Shown here piece after piece: positions 1-9,074 of a stretch of 64,000 nucleotides of DNA (the stretch's first letter is position 1; every line of letters begins with the position of its first letter). Below the pieces are notes generated by a model. That model saw only the letters and a list, made by a program, of their open reading frames with translations, was not told the DNA's origin and did no database searches. A program made the translations under genes and the position numbers. Origin of the DNA: Larkinella punicea (GTDB lineage Bacteria; Bacteroidota; Bacteroidia; Cytophagales; Spirosomataceae); contig NZ_QOWE01000004.1 in NCBI RefSeq assembly GCF_003334855.1, positions 174,849 to 238,848 of the forward strand. The letters are read 5' to 3'.

Positions 1-376
1 AATTACCATAATGTTCATACAGCGACGAGCGGTCGTTGTACTGAATCGGCAGGTTCACAGAAAAGGATAAACGGGGCGTTGCCAGGTAAGTGACGCCCAG
101 ATCGAGGGCGTGCGACAGGTTGATTACTTCGGTGTTTTGTTCCAGGCGTTCTTTCTGCTCGACGTCGCCCTTGAAATGCCGGAACGACCGGAAATACCGG
201 TAGCCCATGTTCACCTGCCATTGGCCGGTGCGTTGTTTGAAAAAATCGGCCGAGGTGGCATTGCCCGGAACGGCACAGCCCATGTGCCGAACGGCTACGC
301 AGCCCTGCGCCGATGCCTGGTAATACAAGATTGAAAGGCACAAAAAGGCCATTGAAAATCGGTAAAACGTTTTCAT
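1..376 (-). CDS. Putative outer-membrane beta-barrel protein (3' part outside window)
   Basis: An open frame runs from an ATG (complement of 374-376) to the window edge, giving 125 codons without a stop. It begins with a clear signal peptide (MKTFYRFSMAFLCLSILYYQ, then cleavage after ASA). The mature part has alternating aromatic and polar strands (WQVNMGYRYFRSF, RLSFSVNLPIQYNDRSS), as expected for an outer-membrane barrel of Bacteroidota. No specific family is recognised and the C-terminus is missing, so the function is open. It is the last visible gene of a minus-strand run. Confidence 0.75.
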   Translation of the reverse strand, partial: MKTFYRFSMAFLCLSILYYQASAQGCVAVRHMGCAVPGNATSADFFKQRTGQWQVNMGYRYFRSFRHFKGDVEQKERLEQNTEVINLSHALDLGVTYLATPRLSFSVNLPIQYNDRSSLYEHYGN

Positions 377-617
377 TGTTTTGAGTTGTCTGAGATGGTC
401 ATGACGTGGGTGGCGGGTGCGGCCAAAAGCCCACCAACCGCCCAACGGATGGATAAGAAACCAGTGATGAATACCCGGCAGCGTACGGAATGTACCGTCG
501 AACCCATTTCGGGGCCACGAAGGATAAACCACAACTGCTTAGCGGGTTACGAGAATGAATGCGCACGATTCAGCCACGACCTGGGGGTCGCAGGAAACCG
601 GCGAATCAATGAATCCA
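377..617. other. Intergenic stretch without a supported gene
   Basis: About 240 bp separate the partial outer-membrane gene from the next minus-strand gene. Open frames on the plus strand here have no recognisable protein character. The promoter of the partial gene should lie here, but no convincing box was found. Confidence 0.5.
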
Positions 618-1169
618 TCAGGACAACAACTCGGGGGGAGGAGAATAAACCGGCAGACTGCGGGTCGACAAATGGGAAGTAAACGACGGAATTCGCACCA
701 GCTTCTCGTTCCAGTCGTACAGGAAAAACCAGGTACGGGCGCGGTTGATGGGCGAATATTCCTTTAAAAACAATTTAAGCAGGTTATTGGCTTTTTTAGC
801 CGATTCGGATGCGCCGGTGGCAAACTGCTCCTTCACGAAGGAAAGCAGATCGCGCTGAAAGAACGATTTGGCCTGGTTGACGTAGCCGGAGATGTGCAGC
901 GTATCGCCCGAGACATCCAGATTAACAATTTCGTAGAAACTGCCCCGGTATTTAAACCCTTCCGGTTTGCTCTGCGTCAGAATGGCCTCATTGGGGTGTT
1001 TTTGAAGCGGTATTTGAAACTCGACAATGTGATCGACCGATGAAAAAACCGTAACCCGTTCCGACAATTCATGCTGTTCCTGCCACTGCACACCGACAAG
1101 CACCAGCAGATGCCCCAGCATGTGGTAAAGCAAGACAACGAATAAACCGAAGGAGATAAACCGTTTCAC
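618..1169 (-). CDS. Membrane-anchored conserved hypothetical protein
   Basis: This 183-residue protein starts with one hydrophobic helix (about residues 4-27, MKRFISFGLFVVLLYHMLGH), probably an uncleaved anchor or signal. A soluble segment with beta-rich stretches (HIVEFQIPLQKH, EGFKYRGSFYEIVNLDVSGDTLHISG) follows, then a helical Lys-rich part and a C-terminal WFFLYDWNEKLV segment. I do not recognise a named family. In this phylum short proteins of this kind often sit beside metal or TonB transport genes, but that is only context. It lies on the same strand as its neighbours, 108 bp after the next gene upstream. Confidence 0.7.
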   Translation of the reverse strand: MKRFISFGLFVVLLYHMLGHLLVLVGVQWQEQHELSERVTVFSSVDHIVEFQIPLQKHPNEAILTQSKPEGFKYRGSFYEIVNLDVSGDTLHISGYVNQAKSFFQRDLLSFVKEQFATGASESAKKANNLLKLFLKEYSPINRARTWFFLYDWNEKLVRIPSFTSHLSTRSLPVYSPPPELLS

Positions 1170-1277
1170 AAATCTTTATTCGGTAAAATTTACTCAAATA
1201 TACTATATCCTTGGAATCTTGCTACTTTGTGCGAAAATTTTCAAATTGAATTTTGCGGTTTCAGGTCGTTATTACGC

Positions 1278-2084
1278 TTACTGAGCCGCGAGTTCCACCG
1301 TTAACGCAAACCGGGTCGGAGCCATTGTGGGGCCACTAAAACCACCTCCACCCCCTCCGCCGTACATGCCGCGTCGGCCATACATCCCGCCACCGTACAT
1401 GCCACCACCCATGCCGCCCATGCCCATGTTGCTCGAATTGGACGAACTCTGCTTGGGCCGTTCCGGAACGCCGGATTCAAAACCGATGGCGAGGGGTGTT
1501 CCCGAACCGGGTTTGGCATTGAGCAAGGCCAGTGGAATCGTCAGATGGTAGACCAGCCGACCAGCTTTGTCTTCCAGTCGCCCCGTGATGCCGGACGGAT
1601 CGCCGGTGGCCGACACCAGCATTTCGTCTTCGGCGACAAGGTGGATGAGTTTCATCTCGATTTTCCGGTCAATCAGTTGCTTCGTCATCGTCGACCGATC
1701 CGTGGGGCCGGCTTTGGCGCCCAACGCCACGGGGCGCCCGGTTGCGGGGTCCATTTCTTCGGGTAGCGGAAACTGAATACCGCGCCAGGTTTTTTTCTTG
1801 CCTTTCTGATCGAGCCAGATGGTGCTGCCGAACAGCAGGGATTTAAACTGATCCTGGTCGTTGTCCAACTGGAATGTCAGGAACAATTTGTCTGCATTGT
1901 TCACGGCCACCACGTGGACTTTCGCGTTTTCCAGAAAAACTTCCGGACGCGACGTACTGTCGGCGGTTGCTCCGGTAGCAGTTGGCACACTGGTCCAGGT
2001 ACTTTTTACCGGAACCGATTTTTGAGCCACGGCCACCCCGGCGGCCAGAAATATCAATATACCGATCAATGCGTTTCGTTTCAT
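1278..2084 (-). CDS. Secreted Gly/Met-rich protein with DOMON-like domain
   Basis: The start at 2084 gives 268 residues with a good signal peptide (MKRNALIGILIFLAAGVAVAQ). The frame is open further upstream (to 2225), but that extension is Lys/Arg-rich and would bury the signal. The body (EVFLENAKVHVVAVNNADKLFLTFQL, then TIWLDQKGKKK) resembles the all-beta carbohydrate-binding-9/DOMON-like fold, in which a protein reports on ligand or haem binding; this is a weak assignment. The C-terminal 60 residues are a low-complexity Gly/Met/Tyr tract (GMGGMGGGMYGGGMYG) before a final beta strand. The tract could bind metal, but nothing proves it. Confidence 0.75.
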   Translation of the reverse strand: MKRNALIGILIFLAAGVAVAQKSVPVKSTWTSVPTATGATADSTSRPEVFLENAKVHVVAVNNADKLFLTFQLDNDQDQFKSLLFGSTIWLDQKGKKKTWRGIQFPLPEEMDPATGRPVALGAKAGPTDRSTMTKQLIDRKIEMKLIHLVAEDEMLVSATGDPSGITGRLEDKAGRLVYHLTIPLALLNAKPGSGTPLAIGFESGVPERPKQSSSNSSNMGMGGMGGGMYGGGMYGRRGMYGGGGGGGFSGPTMAPTRFALTVELAAQ

Positions 2085-2278
2085 TGCCTGAGTTGAGGAG
2101 TAGGGAATGAACGGATTTTCACCCGTTTTCATAGGCGTGCTAAGGTACGGTTTTTTCGTGGAAAGGCATAGCGAACGACAATCGCTCCGCTTCTTCGCTA
2201 CTTTTTTAGCCACCGGACGACACAAAAGACGGTTTCCATTAGTTTATTTCGGAAGGAAGTCGCACCGATCCACACGCT

Positions 2279-3871
2279 ATGAGTTCTACCCCAACCCACT
2301 TTAGAAATAGCCCGTCTGCGGAGGAACAGCTTGTCCTGATGCAGGCCATCCTGGATGCCTCACAAAATGTCATGGCGTATTGTGTCCCGATGCGCAACGA
2401 GCAGGCCCAAATCGTTGATTTTTCGTATCGGATTGCCAACCAGGGTCTCGCTCAGTTGTTGGGTATCGAACGGAGCCAGATCATGGAAAAGCCGTTGACG
2501 CACTGGTTTCCGAACGCAAGGGAACTGGGCTTGTTTCAACAGTATGTCGACGTAATTGAAACAAAAGAGTCCAGAATTGTTGAATTTCCCTATGGTGACC
2601 AGGCTTGTGACGGTTGTTTCCTCATTACTGCCACTCCTCTGCAGGAGGGTATCGTGCTTTCATTTGTGGATATTACCGACCAGAAACGGGCCAGAGTGGC
2701 CCAGCAGGAACAGGCTGAACTCTTGCAGGCAACGCTGGATGCATCGTTGAATAGTACCATCGCCATGCGGGCGATACGGGACGACTCCGGGCAGATCATC
2801 GACTTCCTGATGCAAACCGCCAACCGGGCTGTCGAACGGGATCTGTTTCTGCCACCCGAGAAAATTGCCGGACACCGGCTGCTGGCGGTTTTTCCCGGCA
2901 ACATCGAATCCGGCCTGTTCGAATTCTACCAGCGGGTGGCCGATACGGGAAAAACTGATCAAACGACGCAGTATTACATCGACGCAAACGGATTGGAAGC
3001 CTGGTTCACGGTGGCCGCTGTCCGGCAGAGCACCGACCAGATTGTGATCACGTTTATGAACATCACCGAGAGCAAATTGCAGGAACTGCGGTTGAAGAAA
3101 TCCAATGAGGATTTACTGCGATCCAACGAACTGCTGGAACAGTTTGCCTATGGTGCCAGCCACGATTTGCAGGAACCGCTGCGGAAAATTCAGGCGTTCG
3201 GCGATCTGCTTCTCGATCAGTATGGGAGTCAGTTAGGCGATGGCGCCACGGTTTTGCAGCGAATGCAGTCGGCCGCCAGCCGGATGTCCGGGTTGATTCA
3301 GGATTTGCTGATGTATTCCCGGCTTTCTACGCAAAAACCCGCTCCGGTTGCAGTATCACTAAATTCGTTGATCAACGATGTGCTGTCGGATTTGGAACTA
3401 ATGATTCAGGATAAAAACGCCGTCATTGAAGTCGATTCACTGCCCACCATCAACGGTAGTGTCAGCCAGTTGCGGCAACTGTTTCAGAACCTGCTCATCA
3501 ATGCCCTGAAATTCTCGTTCCCAAACACGCCCCCTCACATTCGAATTTCGTTTCGGGAGGTGCGACTGGGTGACTTACCGGCGGGGCTGGTCTTTCCGGT
3601 TCTGCCCGTCGCGCTGAAACCGCTCCAGAAAACGATCCGGTTTTTTGAAATCAGCGTTCAGGACAACGGGATTGGTTTCAAAACCGAATACCGCCACCAG
3701 ATTTTTAAAGCCTTCCAGCGTTTACACAGCCAGAACAGCCAGTACGCCGGAACCGGCCTGGGATTGGCGATCGTAAAAAAAGTCGTCGAAAACCACTTTG
3801 GAGCGATTCTGGCAGAAAGCCGGGAAGGCCAGGGGGCGGTTTTTCGGATTTACCTGCCGACGAGTTATTGA
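2279..3871 (+). CDS. Cytoplasmic hybrid-free sensor histidine kinase with two PAS domains
   Basis: The protein has 530 residues and no membrane helix, so it should sense a cytoplasmic signal. Two PAS-like domains occupy about 20-135 and 145-265, each ending in the typical PAS exit (SFVDITDQK, TFMNITESK). A short coiled coil follows, then HisKA with the H-box FAYGASHDLQEPLRKI (phospho-His about residue 295). The HATPase_c domain shows the N-box around N408 (QNLLINALKFS), G1 DNGIGF (462-467) and G2 GTGLGL (491-496). This H-box type is shared with bacteriophytochrome-like kinases, but no chromophore domain is present. No response regulator is adjacent, so it is an orphan. It is transcribed divergently from the Gly/Met-rich protein. 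Confidence 0.93.
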   Translation: MSSTPTHFRNSPSAEEQLVLMQAILDASQNVMAYCVPMRNEQAQIVDFSYRIANQGLAQLLGIERSQIMEKPLTHWFPNARELGLFQQYVDVIETKESRIVEFPYGDQACDGCFLITATPLQEGIVLSFVDITDQKRARVAQQEQAELLQATLDASLNSTIAMRAIRDDSGQIIDFLMQTANRAVERDLFLPPEKIAGHRLLAVFPGNIESGLFEFYQRVADTGKTDQTTQYYIDANGLEAWFTVAAVRQSTDQIVITFMNITESKLQELRLKKSNEDLLRSNELLEQFAYGASHDLQEPLRKIQAFGDLLLDQYGSQLGDGATVLQRMQSAASRMSGLIQDLLMYSRLSTQKPAPVAVSLNSLINDVLSDLELMIQDKNAVIEVDSLPTINGSVSQLRQLFQNLLINALKFSFPNTPPHIRISFREVRLGDLPAGLVFPVLPVALKPLQKTIRFFEISVQDNGIGFKTEYRHQIFKAFQRLHSQNSQYAGTGLGLAIVKKVVENHFGAILAESREGQGAVFRIYLPTSY

Positions 3872-3893
3872 TTTTAAACGTTTATAAGAGATG

Positions 3894-5096
3894 TTATAAG
3901 GCCTTCCAGGTCACAATCCACCCCGCTTTTAACGCTTCCAGATCCGGCAACGGGATTCCACTTTCTCCCGTTGAAACATCGACGGCGATCAGGGGCAGAG
4001 ACGTTAGCGTGCGGTTTTTCAACGACCAGACCTTCCGGGTGCGAAAATACATCCTGCCGTTGGTCACGTCCACGTCCTCCAGCAAGGCATACAGCAAATC
4101 GCCCTCCTCAAAACGGATGCCCTCTAACTCGACTCCCCGAATCAGCGTGAACGTCCACACCTGCCCCACTTCTACCTTGCCCGCTTCCACCAACTTCGCC
4201 CGTAAACCGTTGTGAACCAGTGCCGATAGCTTAGCCAACTGCATCTCATCCACTTTCCGGCGCGATTCGTCCGGCAGCGCAGGCAAGGCGAGTGCGGTAG
4301 TGCCCGCCGGGCCTACTGCTTCCTCAGCCAGCGTCTCCGACAGCAAATCGGCGTCGGGATCATCCACCTCTTCGCCCGGCAACGGACTGCTCAGATAGGC
4401 AATCGTTTCGCTGTCGATCAGGTGATCATAAGCCCGGTAGTTTGTAAGCAGTTCTTTAAACGCCACGATCCGGTAGAGGTAATGGCCGGTTTCCGGGTTC
4501 AGTTTGAGGTAATAATAATCCGTCTCCTGCTGCCGCCGGATGTTTTTCAGCAAATTGCCGATTCCCATGTTGTAGGCAGCCGCGACCAGCGTCCACGACC
4601 CCAACTGATCGTGCAGATACCGCAAATACCGGCAGGCGGCATTGGTTGATTTTTGCAGATCCTGCCGTTCATCCCGACCAACCCGGGTGGTCAACCCCAG
4701 TTCGCGGGCGGTGGCCGGCATCAATTGCCAGTAGCCCATCGCCCCTTTCGGCGACACCGCCCGGCTTCGCAGCGCACTTTCGACCAGTGGCAGGTACTTG
4801 AAATCCGGCGGAATCTGGTAGTGGGCCAGAATGGGTTCGATGGCAGCAAAGAAACCAGCCGCCCGAATTCGCAACCGGTACAACGCCCGGTTCCGGGTCG
4901 CATGGTCCGCCAGCGCCTTCATCAACCGCCGGGCAACCTGCTGCTCCTGTGTCGGCACGGTTTCTCCGCAGAAAGACAGGGGCGGTAATTCATTCTCCCG
5001 CAACATTCCGACGGAGTCCACCAGGCTATTGTTGCCGTAGGCTCCCGAACCAATACTGATCCCGACTATCAACATCATTCCGAACCACAAACGCAT
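3894..5096 (-). CDS. Lytic murein transglycosylase, MltD-like
   Basis: This 400-residue exported enzyme should cleave the MurNAc-GlcNAc bond of peptidoglycan, forming 1,6-anhydro ends. The N-terminus is a signal peptide (MRLWFGMMLIVGISIGSGAYG). The SLT/goose-lysozyme domain covers about 80-230: the catalytic Glu is E106 in YLPLVESALR, followed by SPKGAMGYWQLMPATARELGL and SWTLVAAAYNMGIGN. Unlike MltD of proteobacteria there are no LysM repeats. Instead a C-terminal domain of about 110 residues (KVEVGQVWTFTLIRGVELEG and so on) resembles a beta-rich domain seen in conjugation or envelope proteins; its role is unknown. A paralogue lies immediately upstream at 5544-6626. Confidence 0.9.
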   Translation of the reverse strand: MRLWFGMMLIVGISIGSGAYGNNSLVDSVGMLRENELPPLSFCGETVPTQEQQVARRLMKALADHATRNRALYRLRIRAAGFFAAIEPILAHYQIPPDFKYLPLVESALRSRAVSPKGAMGYWQLMPATARELGLTTRVGRDERQDLQKSTNAACRYLRYLHDQLGSWTLVAAAYNMGIGNLLKNIRRQQETDYYYLKLNPETGHYLYRIVAFKELLTNYRAYDHLIDSETIAYLSSPLPGEEVDDPDADLLSETLAEEAVGPAGTTALALPALPDESRRKVDEMQLAKLSALVHNGLRAKLVEAGKVEVGQVWTFTLIRGVELEGIRFEEGDLLYALLEDVDVTNGRMYFRTRKVWSLKNRTLTSLPLIAVDVSTGESGIPLPDLEALKAGWIVTWKAL

Positions 5097-5247
5097 AGCG
5101 ACCAGGAAATTTATGCTTAGACGCCGGGAATGATGGAGAGTAACGCCGAAACCGCACAGCTTCGAAAATCGATTTCGGAAGTCAGTTTATTCGTTCACTA
5201 AAAGTTACTTTTCTACTGGCTTCATTCCTTTATTTACCAAAGATGAT

Positions 5248-5427
5248 GCCCTATCGGGGCTTAACAGCGCAGCGTCGGTAGATCGATCAGGTGATTCAAT
5301 CATTCAATGTGCCGTCAGGTACATAGCATTCGGTAGAGACAGGGCTGTCGCGTGCCTGATGGCACGCAAAGAAATCGGGTCATTCTTTGTACCTACCGAT
5401 GCTTCGCTGTTAAGCCCCTGACAGGGC
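5248..5427. repeat. Long imperfect inverted repeat, MITE/REP-like
   Basis: The outer arms 5248-5281 and 5393-5427 are near-perfect reverse complements (shared core GGGGCTTAACAGCG...CGGTAG). Between them is a perfect 7-bp hairpin, GCGTGCC-TGAT-GGCACGC (5350-5367), and further short copies of the CGGTAG/CTACCG and GTCAGG motifs. The whole 180-bp unit can fold into a cruciform and codes for nothing. It looks like a non-autonomous repeat family member, to be confirmed by finding other copies in the genome. Confidence 0.7.
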
Positions 5428-5494
5428 AAAATCCATTCCTGTCCCTCCTGTTCTGTCACCCCTAAAATAACTTGACAATCAATTTATTATCAAT

Positions 5495-5524
5495 AAAAAA
5501 GGGACGCAAGCGTCCCTTTTTTAT
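5495..5524. terminator. Bidirectional intrinsic terminator
   Basis: A stem GGGACGC-AA-GCGTCCC is flanked by six A residues on one side and six T on the other. It lies just past the stop codon of the minus-strand transglycosylase gene at 5544 and should end its transcript. Confidence 0.85.
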
Positions 5525-5543
5525 ACTGAAATCATTTCGATTA

Positions 5544-6626
5544 CTACACCCAATCCCAATCGAAGAGGGGCTGCATTTTGCGTTTGGCGGCCAGGAAAAC
5601 CTGCCACAGCCGCGTTCGGCGGAACCGCAGCACCCGCAGACCCAGCAATCCGGCCATCGCCGTCGGGGTTTGGGCGGCAGAAGCCGTCATGGACGTGGAA
5701 CCGGCATCCGAAGCACCGCTGGTATCTTCCGATTCACCAATGATTTGTGCGAGGGCTTCTTCCAGTAGATTCCGGCTGCGTGGTCCCCAGGTAGGCTCAG
5801 GTTCGAGACCCGGTTCGCCGGAGGCATGAATAATGGGTTCAACACCCGGCTGGAAACGCTCGCCCGGTAAAGGCCGGGTCAGATCGGCCAGCACGGCGGG
5901 GCTCAACATATCGCTGTACATCCTGGGGCGGGTCAGCAACTCTTTATAGGCCAACACACGGTACAGATACGTACTGGTTTCGCGGTGGAGCCGCAGGTTG
6001 TAATAACTCCGGATGCCCTGTTGGTCGATGCGGTTTTGAACGTGGGTAACGCCACTGTTGTAAGCGGCCGCAACCAGCGTCCAGGAACCCAATTCGCGGT
6101 GCAACTCACGCAGGTACCGGCAGGCGGCCACGGTCGACTTGTAAAGATCCCTCCGTTCGTCGAGTCCATGTCTGACAATAAGGCCATTGTCGCGGGCGGT
6201 TTGGGGCATCAACTGCCAGTAGCCACCTGCACCCTTGGGGGATGTGCTGGTGCCCGACAAGTCGCTTTCAACCAATGGCAAGTACTTAAAGTCTTTGGGA
6301 ATGTTGTACTTGGCCAGAATGGGTTCGATGACCGGAAAAAACTTAACCGCCCGTTTCCGAAGCCGGAGCAGATAATCCCGATGACGGGATTGTTTAAGCA
6401 AAACCGTTACCCAACGTCTGGTAACATTGGACTGCCGAAGGGGAACAAACTCCCCGCAAAATTGAACGGGTTGTAAACTTTGGATGGTTTCAGTTCCCGG
6501 CAACCTTACACTAACGGTGCCATTGGAGTGGGACGTAAACTCTCTTGAATGTACGTCCAGAGGTGCCGACAAACCAATGGTTTTAAGCGTCGACAGCATC
6601 AGAATAATACTTGCTTCTTTTATCAA
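5544..6626 (-). CDS. Lytic murein transglycosylase, second MltD-like paralogue
   Basis: This 360-residue paralogue of the gene at 3894 shares the layout RLRKRAVKFF..EPILAKYNIPKDFKYLPLVES with catalytic E120, then SPKGAGGYWQLMPQTARDNGL and SWTLVAAAYNSGV. The N-terminus is a hydrophobic signal-like stretch. The C-terminus is different from its paralogue: a low-complexity Ser/Thr/Ala linker, then a short basic segment (LRVLRFRRTRLWQVFLAAKRKM) and an acidic end. It again lacks LysM domains. The two genes share strand and arrangement but are separated by the inverted repeat and a terminator, so they are likely separate transcripts. Confidence 0.88.
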   Translation of the reverse strand: MIKEASIILMLSTLKTIGLSAPLDVHSREFTSHSNGTVSVRLPGTETIQSLQPVQFCGEFVPLRQSNVTRRWVTVLLKQSRHRDYLLRLRKRAVKFFPVIEPILAKYNIPKDFKYLPLVESDLSGTSTSPKGAGGYWQLMPQTARDNGLIVRHGLDERRDLYKSTVAACRYLRELHRELGSWTLVAAAYNSGVTHVQNRIDQQGIRSYYNLRLHRETSTYLYRVLAYKELLTRPRMYSDMLSPAVLADLTRPLPGERFQPGVEPIIHASGEPGLEPEPTWGPRSRNLLEEALAQIIGESEDTSGASDAGSTSMTASAAQTPTAMAGLLGLRVLRFRRTRLWQVFLAAKRKMQPLFDWDWV

Positions 6627-6772
6627 AACAGACTTAGTTGTTGTTTACGTCAACACGACGGTCACGGTTTAATAAAAAGTCATTCATACGAAGCTAGTTG
6701 ATTTTCTGGACTTTACCAAATTCAGGTCTGTATAAATTACTAAACGGCAATCCTACTAACGCCATAGAATAC

Positions 6773-8905
6773 TCAGAGAATACGGCCGAGCAGGGCGGCC
6801 ACAATCCGGATTTTGGTGTAATCGTAGCGCCCCTGCAACGCATCATACACGGGCTTTAACGCGTTGTTTTCCACCCCCACCCGGGCAATGGCCCGCTCAA
6901 TCTCAAGGCGGTCGGCGGTGTCGACCAGAGCCGCCAGATCGACCTCATATCCGTTGCCGGCGAGGTAGATTAAATGCATCGCGATGGTCGACGAAGACAG
7001 CTTCCGCTCCTCCGCAATTTCGTCAACGGTTTTGCCCTGCTGGTAGAGTTCGAAGGTTAGTAAATGCGTTGAACCTTTCAAGGTCGTGCCTTCACGCGCC
7101 TGGCCGGTCAAAAACCCGGCAATGACTTCCATAAACCGTTTCCCGAACAATTGCAGCTTCCGGTCGCCCACCCCGCTCACATTTCGGAAGGCTTCGGGCG
7201 TAGTGGGGCGCAGGCGGCTCATTTCCTCCAGCGACGAATCCGTGAAAACCACATACGGCGGCACATTCTGTTCGTCGGCCAGTTGTTTCCGCAACACCCG
7301 CAACCGCTCGAAGAGATCGTCGCGAACCGTCTCGGTTTTGGTCTTCGGTTTTTGTTCGGACTTGAGCTGGGCCGCATCTTCCGGCTTGATCAGTTGGATT
7401 TTTCGATCCTGAAACAAAACCGCATCCGCCAGAATCCCGCGTCGCAACGAATAGTGGTCGTCGTAAGCAATCTCAATAACCCCGATGTTGATGAGTTGCT
7501 GGATATAACTCCGCCACTCGTCAAATTTCAGATCACTGCCCGCGCCGTAGGTTTTAATCAGGTGGTAATTATTCTGCATCACGGTCTGGTTCCGCGAACC
7601 GCGCAGGACGTCGATCAGCGTATTGACCGGCACCTGTTCCTTCAGCCGGACAATCGCGGAGAGGGCTTTCTGGGCCAGCACGGTGCCGTCGAACATCACC
7701 CGTGGATTCTGGCAAACATCGCAGTTGCCACAGGGTTCGCTCAGTTCTTCCGAAAAATAACTCAGCAAAACCTGACGCCGGCACGAATGCGCTTCGGCAT
7801 ACTGCTGAATCCGCTCCAGTTTCGCCATTTGCAACCCCAGATTGGCGGGGGCATTTTCGGACAACATTTCCTTCCAGCTTGCCACGTCGGCAAAGCTGTA
7901 GAACAAAACCGTATCGGCGGCAGAACCGTCGCGCCCGGCCCGACCGATTTCCTGGTAAAAACTTTCCAGGTTTTTGGGCATGTTATAATGAATCACCCAG
8001 CGCACGTTGGATTTGTCGATGCCCATGCCAAAGGCAATGGTGGCACAGATGATGCGAATGTCGTCCCGAACAAATTCTTCCTGTGCCTGCGAGCGGCTTT
8101 CGGCACTCATCCCGGCGTGGTAGTAGCCGGCCCGGTAGCCCTTTTCCTGCAGTTTGGCAGCCAGGCTTTCCGTCGATTTCCGGCTCTGGCAGTAGATAAT
8201 GCCGGAGTTATCGGGCTGCAGGGCCAAAAACCGTTCGATCTGCTGAATGCGTTTCAGTCCGGGTAATACCTTCAGGCTCAGGTTCGGGCGGTTGAAGGAC
8301 GCCACAAAAACCGCCGGATCGTTCAGGTGAAGCTGGTTGATGATGTCCTGGCGGGTCAGTTTGTCGGCGGTGGCGGTCAGAGCCGCCACCGGCACGTCCG
8401 GAAAATGCTTTTTCAGCATCGCCAACTGCGTATATTCCGGGCGAAAATCGTGCCCCCAGGATGAAATACAGTGGGCTTCGTCGACGGCAAACAGGCTGAT
8501 TTGCAAGGTCTTCAGAAATACGAAAAACGATTCCGACAGCATTTTTTCGGGCGAAACGTAAAGGAGTTTCAATTTGCCGGCCTGGCAATCCTGCTCAATT
8601 TCCCGCTGCTCGCGGCTGCTCTGGGTGCTGTTCAGAAAAGCCGCCGGAATTCCGTTCAGCAACAGGGCTTCGACCTGGTCTTTCATCAGCGCAATCAGGG
8701 GTGACACCACCAGGCAAACACCCGGTTTCATCAGCGCCGGAATCTGAAAGCACACCGACTTCCCTCCGCCCGTCGGCATCAGCACGAGCGAATCGCGGCC
8801 ATCCAGCAAGGTCCGGACGACGGTTTCCTGCATGGGCCGGAACCGGTCGTAGCCGTAGTATTGCTTCAGAACATCAACAGGTTTCAGTGTTTTTGTTTCG
8901 TTCAT
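6773..8905 (-). CDS. recQ: ATP-dependent DNA helicase RecQ
   Basis: This 710-residue 3'-5' DNA helicase serves recombination and fork repair. The Walker A motif is LMPTGGGKS (about 42-50), followed by motif II DEAH (142-145) and the RecQ-specific ISSWGHDFRPEY. Motif VI is in YQEIGRAGRDG. The zinc-binding Cys set (CRRQVLLSYFSE..CGNCDVC) is intact and is followed by the RQC winged helix and an HRDC domain (about 515-600, with LRPTTPEAF). A C-terminal extension of about 100 residues holds a helix-turn-helix-like segment (QQGKTVDEIAEERKLSSSTI), common in Bacteroidota RecQ. The start is the ATG before NETKTLKPVDVLKQYYGYDRFR. Confidence 0.97.
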   Translation of the reverse strand: MNETKTLKPVDVLKQYYGYDRFRPMQETVVRTLLDGRDSLVLMPTGGGKSVCFQIPALMKPGVCLVVSPLIALMKDQVEALLLNGIPAAFLNSTQSSREQREIEQDCQAGKLKLLYVSPEKMLSESFFVFLKTLQISLFAVDEAHCISSWGHDFRPEYTQLAMLKKHFPDVPVAALTATADKLTRQDIINQLHLNDPAVFVASFNRPNLSLKVLPGLKRIQQIERFLALQPDNSGIIYCQSRKSTESLAAKLQEKGYRAGYYHAGMSAESRSQAQEEFVRDDIRIICATIAFGMGIDKSNVRWVIHYNMPKNLESFYQEIGRAGRDGSAADTVLFYSFADVASWKEMLSENAPANLGLQMAKLERIQQYAEAHSCRRQVLLSYFSEELSEPCGNCDVCQNPRVMFDGTVLAQKALSAIVRLKEQVPVNTLIDVLRGSRNQTVMQNNYHLIKTYGAGSDLKFDEWRSYIQQLINIGVIEIAYDDHYSLRRGILADAVLFQDRKIQLIKPEDAAQLKSEQKPKTKTETVRDDLFERLRVLRKQLADEQNVPPYVVFTDSSLEEMSRLRPTTPEAFRNVSGVGDRKLQLFGKRFMEVIAGFLTGQAREGTTLKGSTHLLTFELYQQGKTVDEIAEERKLSSSTIAMHLIYLAGNGYEVDLAALVDTADRLEIERAIARVGVENNALKPVYDALQGRYDYTKIRIVAALLGRIL

Positions 8906-8922
8906 TGGTTTTGTTGGTTTTA

Positions 8923-9072
8923 CCCGCCCTGACAGCGGTCGAAGACCCTGTCAGCGGCCCTTTACGATCTGCCTTGCCGCTGACAGGGTCTTTTCAATCT
9001 GACCTGCCGCTGCCGGGTCCTTTTTCAATCTGACTTGCCGCTGACAGGGTCTTCGACCGCTGTCAGGGCGGG
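8923..9072. repeat. Perfect 35-bp inverted repeat enclosing three tandem 30-bp repeats
   Basis: Arms 8923-8957 and 9038-9072 are perfect reverse complements (outer bases CCCGCCCTGACAGCGG, inner bases CCCTGTCAGCGG). Three direct copies of a unit centred on TTGCCGCTGACAGGG follow each other with periods of 30 and 31 bp, at about 8975, 9005 and 9036; the last one forms the right arm. The element fills nearly all of the gap between the stop of the gene at 9075 and the recQ start, so it would be transcribed as a very stable hairpin. Confidence 0.85.
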
Positions 9073-9074
9073 CT

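Noticed and set aside
386..682. 98-codon plus-strand ORF
   Set aside because: Arg/Asn-rich with no fold-like pattern, and it overlaps the end of a better minus-strand gene.
2085..2225. N-terminal extension of the Gly/Met-rich secreted protein
   Set aside because: It would hide a good signal peptide behind 47 basic residues; the start at 2084 is better.
7151..8266. Long plus-strand ORF inside recQ (371 codons)
   Set aside because: It lies fully antisense to a clear RecQ, and its sequence has no domain character; a shadow of high-GC coding DNA.
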